Source: an uncultured bacterium
GTDB lineage: Bacteria; Eisenbacteria; RBG-16-71-46; CAIMUX01
Direction: 5' to 3'
DNA: 5,011 nt
Assembly: GCA_946886185.1 (NCBI GenBank)
Contig: CAMPIC010000278.1
Coordinates: 1-5,011 of the forward strand
The notes below the pieces were generated by a model that was not told where the DNA came from, made no database searches, and worked only from the letters and a program-made list of their open reading frames with translations. Shown piece after piece: positions 1-4,965 of the stretch. The translations under genes and the position numbers were made by a program. Every line of letters starts with the position of its first letter. The first letter of the stretch is position 1.

Positions 1-56
1 GGACAGAGGGACAAAGGGACAGCGGGACAGCGGGACAGAGGGACAGAGGGACGGCG
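1..56. repeat. Tandem 8-bp repeat, seven units, truncated at left edge
   Basis: Seven consecutive 8-bp units fit the consensus GGACAGMG. The units in order are GGACAGAG, GGACAAAG, GGACAGCG, GGACAGCG, GGACAGAG, GGACAGAG and GGACGGCG. The array begins at base 1, so its true length is unknown and more copies probably lie to the left. The unit is not a multiple of three and no gene covers it, so it is best read as an intergenic microsatellite-like array. It is purine-rich on this strand (G and A with one C per unit). Function is unknown. Confidence 0.85.
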
Positions 57-196
57 TGCGAGCAGCCAGTAGCGCGATCCAGACTGTCCACGCACGAATG
101 TCGCCAGGAAACAGCCGCGGCTGCGCGGCCGGTGTGCGCCCAGCCTTGATGGCGCCACCCGAGCGGGCGCGCGTGCCAGCCCCAACACGGCTCGGC

Positions 197-253
197 GCAG
201 CCCGCGCAAGCCGGCCCCGGCCTGCAGCAGCCCGCGCAGAGCCGGCGCCGGCC
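197..253. repeat. Imperfect direct repeat, about 30-bp period, two copies
   Basis: Copy 1 (197-222) and copy 2 (227-253) both open with GCAGCCCGCGCA and continue into a CCGG-rich end. They differ by a one-base indel and a few substitutions. The second copy contains the perfect palindrome GCCGGCGCCGGC at 241-252. The copies lie in non-coding sequence upstream of the promoter. Whether this is a degenerate dispersed repeat or a local duplication cannot be told from two copies. Confidence 0.6.
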
Positions 254-260
254 CGCCGGA

Positions 261-279
261 CCGGGCATCCCGGAATTTT
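261..279 (+). terminator. Weak intrinsic-terminator-like hairpin
   Basis: CCGGG (261-265) and CCCGG (269-273) can form a 5-bp all-GC stem with a CAT loop, followed directly by AATTTT (274-279). The arrangement resembles a short rho-independent terminator on the + strand and would end transcription arriving from the left, just before the promoter at 303. The stem and T-run are both shorter than typical, so the call is tentative. Confidence 0.3.
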
Positions 280-302
280 GCCGCGAGGATAGGAAATCGC
301 AA

Positions 303-332
303 TTGCCAGAAGAGGTTGGATGCTCCTATAGT
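303..332 (+). promoter_or_regulatory. Sigma70-type promoter for the divIVA operon
   Basis: A -35 box TTGCCA (303-308) and a -10 box TATAGT (327-332) are separated by 18 bp. Each box matches four or five of six consensus positions, and they sit in an unusually AT-rich pocket of an otherwise very GC-rich region. The predicted transcription start is near 339, which gives a 5' leader of about 137 nt before the divIVA start codon. No other equally good promoter is seen in the window, so it probably drives the whole downstream operon. The call is by motif only. Confidence 0.55.
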
Positions 333-339
333 CAGCGCC

Positions 340-390
340 CTCAGGACGTGTGGGGTCGGGGACCCGAGGCCGGCTTCGCTCAGTCCTGAG
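340..390 (+). promoter_or_regulatory. Stem-loop at the 5' end of the divIVA leader
   Basis: CTCAGGAC (340-347) is perfectly complementary to GTCCTGAG (383-390). Inside that outer 8-bp stem, GGGTC (353-357) pairs with GACCC (361-365) across a GGG loop. With a transcription start near 339, the mRNA would begin almost exactly with this structure. It could be a 5'-stabilising stem or part of a regulatory leader. It matches no riboswitch class I recognise and has no following T-run. Confidence 0.4.
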
Positions 391-462
391 AAATCGAGCG
401 TTCGTCACTAGCCATGGCGACTGGTCGATTGGGCAGGGAGCATCACCGCGTCCACAGACGCC

Positions 463-468
463 GGAGGT
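463..468 (+). promoter_or_regulatory. Ribosome binding site deciding the divIVA start
   Basis: GGAGGT lies 7 nt upstream of the ATG at 476. It is a near-perfect Shine-Dalgarno and fixes the start at 476. The frame is also open upstream to a GTG at 350, but that extension does not look like DivIVA-family sequence. Confidence 0.85.
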
Positions 469-475
469 GCAATCA

Positions 476-1492
476 ATGAAGGTGTCCCCGCTCGATATCC
501 GTAAGCAATCGTTCAAGAAAACGCTCCGAGGGGTAGACCCCGAGGAAGTGCGGATGTTCTTGGAGCTGGTCGCTTCGGAATACGAGAAGGTCGTGCAAGA
601 CAACGCCATGATGGCGGAGAAGCTCAGCTATCAGGAAGAGCGTCTCGACGAGTACCGCCAGCTCGAGAAGAGCTTGCGCAACTCCCTGTTGACCGCAGAG
701 CGGATCACCACGGAATCGCGTGAAGCGTCGGATCGGGAAGCGGAGCGGATCATCGGCGATGCCCAGAAGCGGGCCGAGCGGATCCTGGAAGATTCACGCG
801 AGCGGTTGCAGCGTCTGGTGCAGGAAGTGGAGAGCCTCCGCAACAAGAAGGAAGTGTACGTTCGCCGGTTCCGGACGATGATCGAGAGCCAGCTGGGCGT
901 TCTCCAGGAGAACGAGCAGCAGTTCGACGAGATCGAGACGCTGGAAGTCTCCGCGCGCGACCTTCTGGTGCGCTCCGCGAGACAAGACGAGACCGCCTAC
1001 GCCCCGCGCCGCGGTGCGGAGATCGTCTCGATTCGGACGGCCCGCGATGCGAACGGGCGAGACATCAACGGGCGCGACGCAAACGGCCGCGATGCCAACG
1101 GCCGCGATGCCAACGGCCGCGATGCCAACGGCCGCGACGTCAACGGCCGCGATGGCAACGGGCGCGATGCGAACGGGCGGGACGACGATTCCGATCGCCG
1201 CTCCACGACCAGCCGGATCGCCGAAGCGCGCGCGCTCGCGGCTCGGAGCGGGCGGGGCCGCATGGACGAGACGACCGAGGAAGAGACCGATTCCTACGAC
1301 GACGACGCCCCGGCCCACGCCCATGAGCGGATGGAGCACGCGCCGATCCCACGCCGCTCCGAGCAGGAGCAGATCTCCGAGGAGGACGACGAAGAATTTC
1401 TCGACGTGCACCAGCGCCGGGAAGGATTCTTCGAGTTCAAGGCGGATGCCGCGGCGGAAAAGGGCGCGTTCTCTCGCCGTACCGGATACTGA
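476..1492 (+). CDS. divIVA: DivIVA-domain protein with internal pentapeptide repeats
   Basis: This 338-aa protein opens with a classic DivIVA N-terminal module. Residues 1-36 include SPLDIRKQSF and RGVDPEEV, with the conserved Phe13 and Arg18-Gly19 of the membrane-binding crossed loop. A long Glu/Arg-rich coiled coil follows, at about residues 30-160. Family members bind curved membrane at poles or septa and recruit growth, division or chromosome-anchoring partners; that role here is inferred from the domain. Residues 191-235 are nine tandem pentapeptides, Asp-X-Asn-Gly-Arg, encoded by a 15-bp DNA repeat. Beyond them the tail is charged and probably disordered, with acidic clusters (TEEETDSYDDD, SEEDDEEF), and then a short FFEF-containing segment near the C-terminus. 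The protein is longer than a typical DivIVA (about 160-230 aa), almost entirely because of this tail. The ATG at 476 is chosen because of the GGAGGT 7 nt upstream and because family homology begins at that Met. It is the first gene after the promoter at 303-332. Confidence 0.9.
   Translation: MKVSPLDIRKQSFKKTLRGVDPEEVRMFLELVASEYEKVVQDNAMMAEKLSYQEERLDEYRQLEKSLRNSLLTAERITTESREASDREAERIIGDAQKRAERILEDSRERLQRLVQEVESLRNKKEVYVRRFRTMIESQLGVLQENEQQFDEIETLEVSARDLLVRSARQDETAYAPRRGAEIVSIRTARDANGRDINGRDANGRDANGRDANGRDANGRDVNGRDGNGRDANGRDDDSDRRSTTSRIAEARALAARSGRGRMDETTEEETDSYDDDAPAHAHERMEHAPIPRRSEQEQISEEDDEEFLDVHQRREGFFEFKADAAAEKGAFSRRTGY
1046..1180 (+). repeat. 15-bp coding minisatellite, nine units (DxNGR) in divIVA
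   Basis: Nine contiguous 15-bp units encode DANGR, DINGR, DANGR (four times), DVNGR, DGNGR and DANGR, which are residues 191-235 of the DivIVA-like protein. Three neighbouring units (1091-1135) are identical at nucleotide level, GATGCCAACGGCCGC. The outer units differ by synonymous changes (AAC GGG versus AAC GGC) or at codon 2. Identical centre and diverged edges point to recent expansion by slippage or unequal recombination. Because the unit is a multiple of three, copy-number change keeps the frame. Confidence 0.95.
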
Positions 1493-1496
1493 GCGA

Positions 1497-1568
1497 CCTC
1501 TCGAGTCTGAGGGGGCGTCCCGCCCTGCCGGGACGAGGCGTCCCACGCATCGCTCGAAACTCGAGAGG
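1497..1568 (+). promoter_or_regulatory. Inverted repeat that could mask the punA ribosome binding site
   Basis: The 10-bp sequence CCTCTCGAGT (1497-1506) is perfectly complementary to ACTCGAGAGG (1559-1568). The right arm contains most of the punA Shine-Dalgarno (GAGGAG, 1565-1570). If the arms pair in the mRNA, they enclose a 52-nt loop, hide the ribosome binding site, and leave room for the hairpins at 1516-1544. The pairing is read directly from the sequence. A regulatory role is inference. Confidence 0.45.
1516..1544 (+). promoter_or_regulatory. Two mutually exclusive hairpins in the divIVA-punA gap
   Basis: CGTCCCG (1516-1522) can pair with CGGGACG (1529-1535) across a 6-nt loop. Alternatively GGGACG (1530-1535) can pair with the second CGTCCC (1539-1544) across a 3-nt loop. 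The element GGCGTCCC occurs twice (1514-1521 and 1537-1544), so the central strand has two competing partners. No T-run follows either hairpin, so neither looks like an intrinsic terminator. It could act as an mRNA processing or stability element between divIVA and punA. Confidence 0.4.
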
Positions 1569-1570
1569 AG
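1565..1570 (+). promoter_or_regulatory. Ribosome binding site supporting a TTG start for punA
   Basis: GAGGAG ends 6 nt before TTG at 1577. This strong, well-spaced Shine-Dalgarno supports TTG as the initiator. The first in-frame residues then match the usual distance from the PNP N-terminus to the phosphate-binding loop. Confidence 0.8.
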
Positions 1571-1576
1571 CCTGCA

Positions 1577-2417
1577 TTGAGCGAGTTGCGCCGGCGAATC
1601 GACGAGGCGGTCGCGTATGTGCGCGATCAGAGCTCGGTCACGCCCCGTTTCGGACTGATCCTGGGAACCGGTCTCGGTTCACTCTCGAGCGAATTCGAGG
1701 TGCTATCCAGGATCCACTACAGCGAGATCCCGCACTTCCCGATCTCCACCGCCGAAAGTCATGACGGAGTTCTCGAGTTGGGCCGCGTCGCGGGAGAGCC
1801 GTGCGCCGTCATGAACGGGCGCGTCCACTATTACGAGGGATACTCGATGCAGGAAGTGACCTTCCCGATTCGAGTGCTGCGCGCCCTCGGCGCCCGACGT
1901 CTCATCATCACGAGCGCAGTGGGGGGGACTGAGCCCGTCCTTCCGTCTGGGCGACCTCTTCGTCACCACCGATCACATCAACCTGATGGGAGACAATCCT
2001 CTCATCGGGCCGAACGACGAATCGATCGGACCGCGCTTCCCGGATATGTCCGAGCCGTACGATCAGGACATGGTGCAGCGGATCGAGACCCTCGCGCTCC
2101 AGTATCAGATCCCTTTGCGCAAGGGAGTATTCGTGGCGGTGGCGGGTCCGAACCTGGAGACGCGAGCGGAGTATCGATTCTTGCGCTGGATCGGCGCCGA
2201 CGTGGTGGGGATGTCGCTCATCCCGGAAAACATCGTCGCGGTCCATGGCGGGATGAAAGTGGCTGCGATCTCCGTGATCACCGACATGGGACTCCCGGAC
2301 GCCTTGGAACCGGTCGACATTGCCCGGATCGTGGCCGTCGCCGAGCAAGCGAGCCCGAAACTATCGAAACTGGTGGCCGGCTTGATCGAGTCGCTTCGCG
2401 GCGAGTCCGATGACTGA
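1577..2417 (+). pseudogene. punA: Purine nucleoside phosphorylase (family 2), frameshifted in a G7 run
   Basis: By homology this is a trimeric-type PNP, which splits (deoxy)purine nucleosides with phosphate to free base and (deoxy)ribose-1-phosphate in cytoplasmic purine salvage. The TTG at 1577 follows GAGGAG. Codons 1-117 carry the phosphate loop LGTGLGSL (Thr31, equivalent to human Ser33), His62 of the GHxG-like site (here SHDG), and GRVHYYEGY with Arg82, His84, Tyr86 and Glu87. After SAVGG the frame changes. The G7 run at 1921-1927 has one G too many, and with six Gs the protein continues as LSPSFRLGDL from 1929. The remainder lies in that second frame to the TGA at 2415-2417: DHINLMGDNPLIGPND, the ET.AE site with Glu194, GADVVGMS, and VITD with Asp236. 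The repaired protein is 279 aa, normal for the family. As written, the first frame runs on as Arg/Pro-rich nonsense to 2413. A homopolymer sequencing or assembly error is the likeliest cause; true inactivation or ribosomal slippage is possible. The repaired end overlaps lspA by 8 nt. Confidence 0.88.
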
Positions 2418-3117
2418 ACAGGAGCTTCGCGCGGATGCGCCAGGGCCGGCTGCCGCGACGGTGCGCGAGGAAAGGAACATCATCGAAACCGCGAACCAAC
2501 CCCGAGTGAGTGGGCGCACGCTGTTCACGCACATTTATCTGATCGGGCTCGTGGTGCTGGCGCTCGACATCGTGACCAAGCAGATCGTCTATCGCACGCT
2601 TCCGCTGGGCGGTCCGTCGATCGAGGTTCTCGGCGATGTCCTCCGGTGGACGTACATCCACAACCCCGGCGCCCCATTCGGGCTCTTCACGGCGAATCGC
2701 TACTTCTTCATCGGCGTCTCGCTCCTCTCCACGATCGTGATCCTGGCGCTGGTGCACAGCAGCCGCTATCGCGACCGGTGGATCCTCATCTCCTTCGGAT
2801 TGATCCTGGGCGGAGCGATCGGCAATCTCCTCGATCGTCTCTGGCTGGGAGTGGTGATCGATTTCATCGACGTGGGAATCGGACGGCACCGCTGGCCCTT
2901 CTTCAACATCGCCGACTCCGGCATCTCGGTGGGAGTGGTGCTCCTGGCGCTGCGCTTCTTGCGCGAGCCCAAGTCGAACGAAACGCGCACCGAAACGGAT
3001 CCGAACACGTCGATGTCTTTCGCGCATCGCACGGCCGAATTCGAGTCCCATCCACGCTCCTCGATCGCTGGTGACGCGCGCATCGACGAACGGCCCGCGC
3101 CGTCGACGGAACCTTGA
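2410..3117 (+). CDS. lspA: Lipoprotein signal peptidase (signal peptidase II)
   Basis: This is the inner-membrane aspartyl protease that removes the signal peptide of diacylglyceryl-modified prolipoproteins just before the lipidated Cys. All family motifs are present: LDIVTK (Asp53) in the first membrane segment, HNPGAPFG (residues 84-91), GGAIGNLLDR (134-143), and the two catalytic aspartates, Asp151 in VVIDFID and Asp169 in FNIADS. Four hydrophobic segments fit the known topology, at about 41-57, 97-116, 125-140 and 170-184. At 235 aa it is clearly longer than the usual 150-170 aa. There is a polar N-terminal extension of about 30 residues and a charged, probably disordered C-terminal tail of about 45 residues past LRFLREP, rich in Thr, Ser, Glu and Arg. 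The ATG at 2410 overlaps the end of punA, which suggests translational coupling. A later GTG (near 2506) would remove most of the N-terminal extension but has no visible ribosome binding site. The presence of lspA implies lipoprotein processing in this organism. Confidence 0.95.
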   Translation: MTEQELRADAPGPAAATVREERNIIETANQPRVSGRTLFTHIYLIGLVVLALDIVTKQIVYRTLPLGGPSIEVLGDVLRWTYIHNPGAPFGLFTANRYFFIGVSLLSTIVILALVHSSRYRDRWILISFGLILGGAIGNLLDRLWLGVVIDFIDVGIGRHRWPFFNIADSGISVGVVLLALRFLREPKSNETRTETDPNTSMSFAHRTAEFESHPRSSIAGDARIDERPAPSTEP

Positions 3118-3134
3118 CGACCGGCCCCGCGCCG

Positions 3135-4106
3135 ATGGAAGCGCGCACGTTCCAGATCCTCCCCGAGCAGGCCGGCATCCGGCTCGATCGGTTCCTCACC
3201 GAGCAGTTCTCCGATCGCTCCCGATCGCAGATCCAGAAGTGGATCCGCGAGGAGCGCGTGCAGGTCGACGGCGCCCCCCGGACGGCGCGCCATCTCGTGG
3301 AAGCGGGAGAGGTGGTGAGCGTGCAGGTGCCGGAGCCCGAGGCGATCCCGCTCGCTCCGGCCGACATTCCGATCCCGATCGTTCATGAAGACGATTCCAT
3401 CGTGGTGGTGGACAAGCCGGCCGGGCTCCAGGTCCATCCGGGAGCCGGACCGGCGCGCCCTACGCTCGTCCATGCGCTGCTCCATCGCTATCCCGGATGG
3501 GTTGCGCCGGGTCCGCCGGAGCGGCCGGGGATCGTGCACCGGCTGGATCGCGACACCTCGGGGCTGCTCGTGGTGGCGCGGACCCACCATGCGTATCAGC
3601 ATCTCGCGAGGCAGATCCGGCAGCGTGGCGTGAAGCGGCGGTACCTCGCGCTCGTGTGGGGCTCTCCGGAAGGAGAGTCGGGTTCCATCGACGCCCCCCT
3701 GCAGCGGGATCCGCGCGATCGCCGGCGCATCGCGGTGATCGCGGGAGGCCGGGAGGCGCGCACGCACTGGAAGGTGATCCATCGCTTCGAGCATCTCGCG
3801 CTCCTCGAGATCGTCCTGGAGACGGGGCGCACCCATCAGATCCGCGTGCATTGCGAGCACCTGGGCCATCCGGTGGTGGGGGATCCGACCTACGGAAACG
3901 ATCAGCGATGGATGGAACGGGTGCCCTCGGTAGAGCGGCCGCTCGTCCGCGCCATCGTGAGTCGCTTGAAACGTCAGGCATTGCACGCCTATCATCTGGC
4001 TCTCAGGCACCCGATGGACGACGCGTGGTGTCGATTCGAGAGCCCGCTCCCTCCGGACATGGACGGTGTGCTCCGGCGGTTCTGGAAGCAGGAAGGAAGC
4101 GAATGA
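3135..4106 (+). CDS. rluD: RluA/RluD-family 23S rRNA pseudouridine synthase
   Basis: This 323-aa enzyme isomerises specific uridines of structured RNA to pseudouridine in the cytoplasm. An N-terminal S4 RNA-binding domain spans about residues 10-65 (GIRLDRFLTEQF, SRSQIQKWI). The RluA catalytic domain follows, with KPAGLQVHPG (94-103), HRLDRDTSG (135-143) containing the catalytic Asp138, and GRTHQIRVH (231-239) followed by GDPTYG. Length, the S4 domain and these motifs fit the RluD/YlyB type, whose best-known target is helix 69 of 23S rRNA. The exact target here cannot be read from sequence, so the symbol is a best guess. I chose ATG 3135 because it gives a family-like N-terminus. The TTG at 3114 is the alternative; it overlaps the lspA stop (TTGA, 3114-3117) and adds seven residues. 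Neither has a strong Shine-Dalgarno. The neighbour relation lspA-rluA/rluD is common in bacteria. The stop overlaps the next gene by 4 nt. Confidence 0.92.
   Translation: MEARTFQILPEQAGIRLDRFLTEQFSDRSRSQIQKWIREERVQVDGAPRTARHLVEAGEVVSVQVPEPEAIPLAPADIPIPIVHEDDSIVVVDKPAGLQVHPGAGPARPTLVHALLHRYPGWVAPGPPERPGIVHRLDRDTSGLLVVARTHHAYQHLARQIRQRGVKRRYLALVWGSPEGESGSIDAPLQRDPRDRRRIAVIAGGREARTHWKVIHRFEHLALLEIVLETGRTHQIRVHCEHLGHPVVGDPTYGNDQRWMERVPSVERPLVRAIVSRLKRQALHAYHLALRHPMDDAWCRFESPLPPDMDGVLRRFWKQEGSE
4093..4097 (+). promoter_or_regulatory. Ribosome binding site for the STAS gene, inside the rluD end
   Basis: AAGGA, within the purine run 4090-4098, lies 5 nt before ATG 4103. It fixes the short 123-codon reading of a frame that is open much further upstream through rluD. 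Confidence 0.7.
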
Positions 4107-4474
4107 AGATCAAGCAAGAAGCGATCGGGGATGTCTATGTGCTGCGCCTGTCCGGCCAGCTCATGGGAGGCCCGGATGCGGACGCGGTTCGCGAGACCAT
4201 CCTGTCTGCGCTCAATCAGGGCTACAAGAGTCTGCTCGTCGATCTCAAGGATGTCTCCTGGGTGAACTCGACCGGTCTCGGAATCCTCATCTCGAGCCAC
4301 ATCACGGTCGCGAACAACGGCGGATCACTCAAGCTGATGCGCGTGTCCCGCCGGATCGATTCGATCTTCATGGTGACGCGACTGAACACCGTCTTCCAGG
4401 TCTTCGACAGCGAGCCGGAAGCGCTCGCCAGCTTTCGGTCGGACTCGGAGAGTTCGAAGAATCGCGAGAACTGA
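4103..4474 (+). CDS. STAS-domain anti-sigma-factor antagonist (RsbV/SpoIIAA-like)
   Basis: This 123-aa protein is a single STAS domain over about residues 3-112. It has the family pattern: an N-terminal strand (YVLRLSGQL), the helix after it, and the signature VNSTGLGIL at 54-62. By alignment with SpoIIAA and RsbV, Ser56 is the expected phosphorylation site. The residue before it, usually Asp, is Asn55 here. In partner-switching systems the unphosphorylated form binds the cognate kinase/anti-sigma and frees its target; phosphorylation by that kinase switches it off. The ATG overlaps the rluD stop as ATGA (4103-4106), with a purine-rich Shine-Dalgarno 5 nt upstream. A HATPase of the matching family follows 20 nt downstream, so the two are a likely switch pair. 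The C-terminal 12 residues are Ser/Glu/Lys-rich and probably flexible. No sigma factor gene is visible nearby. The target could be a sigma factor or another process such as envelope or cyclic-nucleotide signalling. Confidence 0.92.
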   Translation: MKIKQEAIGDVYVLRLSGQLMGGPDADAVRETILSALNQGYKSLLVDLKDVSWVNSTGLGILISSHITVANNGGSLKLMRVSRRIDSIFMVTRLNTVFQVFDSEPEALASFRSDSESSKNREN

Positions 4475-4483
4475 GGCCCACTC

Positions 4484-4488
4484 GAGGA
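4484..4488 (+). promoter_or_regulatory. Ribosome binding site for the HATPase gene
   Basis: GAGGA lies 6 nt before ATG 4495. It selects this ATG over the much longer open frame that extends upstream through the STAS gene. Confidence 0.75.
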
Positions 4489-4494
4489 CCTTTC

Positions 4495-4965
4495 ATGGCG
4501 AAGAGCCCGCCTGAACCCAACGCTTCCGGCACCAATCGCATCGAGTTGTCGATTCCGAGCCGCCTCGAGTATCTCGGTATTCTGGATCATCTGGTCCAGG
4601 CGATCGCGGAACAGATGGATTTCGACGCCGATGCGCGCGATGCCATCGCGAATTCGGTGATCGAAGCCGCGACCAACGCGGTCCAGCACGCCCATCAGCA
4701 CCGCCACGAGCTTCCCGTCCGCTTCCTTTTCGAGATCAAACCGGACCTCCTGGACATCTGGGTGCGCGATCTCGGTCCCGGTTTCGATCTCGACGAAGTC
4801 ACCTTGGCGGATCCTACCGGCCCCGAGGGGCTGCTCCGGAGCCGCGGGCGGGGCATCTTCATCATGCGGGCGATGATGGACGAGGTGGAGTTCGACATCC
4901 ACGAAGGGGGAGTGATCGTCCACATGTGGAAGTACGTCGTGCCGCAGGACAGCCCGAAGGCTTGA
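4495..4965 (+). CDS. Anti-sigma-factor-type serine kinase (RsbW/SpoIIAB-like HATPase)
   Basis: This 156-aa protein is a single GHKL-type HATPase domain. The N-box is VIEAATNAVQHAH, with Glu57 and Asn61 as the expected general base and Mg-binding residues. The G1 box is RDLGPGF (91-97). The glycine-rich G2 region is GRGIFIM (118-124), after an ATP-lid with LADPTGPEGLL. There is no histidine-phosphotransfer domain, so it is not a sensor histidine kinase. Length and motifs fit RsbW/SpoIIAB proteins, which bind a target sigma factor and also phosphorylate the partner STAS protein on Ser. The gene lies 20 nt after the STAS gene, which supports a cognate pair. The first 14 residues are polar and precede the domain. 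The stop overlaps the next start (TTGA, 4962-4965). Whether it controls a sigma factor is not shown, since none is encoded here. Confidence 0.92.
   Translation: MAKSPPEPNASGTNRIELSIPSRLEYLGILDHLVQAIAEQMDFDADARDAIANSVIEAATNAVQHAHQHRHELPVRFLFEIKPDLLDIWVRDLGPGFDLDEVTLADPTGPEGLLRSRGRGIFIMRAMMDEVEFDIHEGGVIVHMWKYVVPQDSPKA

Larger units (their letters stand above)
57..302. other. GC-rich non-coding region, no gene supported
   Basis: Between the 8-bp array and the promoter I see no credible gene. The only open frame (GTG at 56 to 292) encodes an Ala/Pro/Arg-rich low-complexity peptide with no domain and no Shine-Dalgarno. The stretch holds two perfect 12-bp palindromes, CAGCCGCGGCTG at 112-123 and GCCGGCGCCGGC at 241-252, plus an imperfect direct repeat (197-253) and a small hairpin followed by T residues (261-279). 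It is probably the intergenic space between an upstream gene outside the window and the divIVA operon. Confidence 0.6.

Noticed and set aside
1..56. CRISPR array
   Set aside because: The units are 8 bp and contiguous with no spacers, so this is a simple tandem repeat.
56..292. Open frame of 78 codons from GTG 56
   Set aside because: The product is Ala/Pro/Arg-rich low-complexity sequence typical of random GC-rich DNA, with no Shine-Dalgarno and no recognisable domain.
350..475. N-terminal extension of the divIVA frame from GTG 350
   Set aside because: The DivIVA module starts at the ATG at 476 behind GGAGGT. The upstream 42 codons do not resemble the family and overlap the leader stem-loop.
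1516..1544. Intrinsic terminator after divIVA
   Set aside because: Neither hairpin is followed by a T-run. Sequence after them is GC-rich and leads straight to the punA ribosome binding site.
794..1546. Long minus-strand frame (250 codons) opposite divIVA
   Set aside because: It is antisense to a well-supported gene. Its openness comes from GC bias and the 15-bp repeat, which lacks stops in several frames.
1014..1580. Plus-strand frame with an Ala/Met/Pro/Thr repeat over the minisatellite
   Set aside because: It is the divIVA repeat read out of frame, with biased composition and no ribosome binding site.
1986..2417. Separate gene starting at ATG 1986
   Set aside because: It is the C-terminal half of PNP. 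Homology continues upstream to 1929 and, after removing one G, joins the N-terminal half without a gap.
2766..4010. 414-codon minus-strand frame opposite lspA and rluD
   Set aside because: It is Arg/His/Asp/Pro-rich shadow sequence with no domain, opposite two genes with full family motifs.
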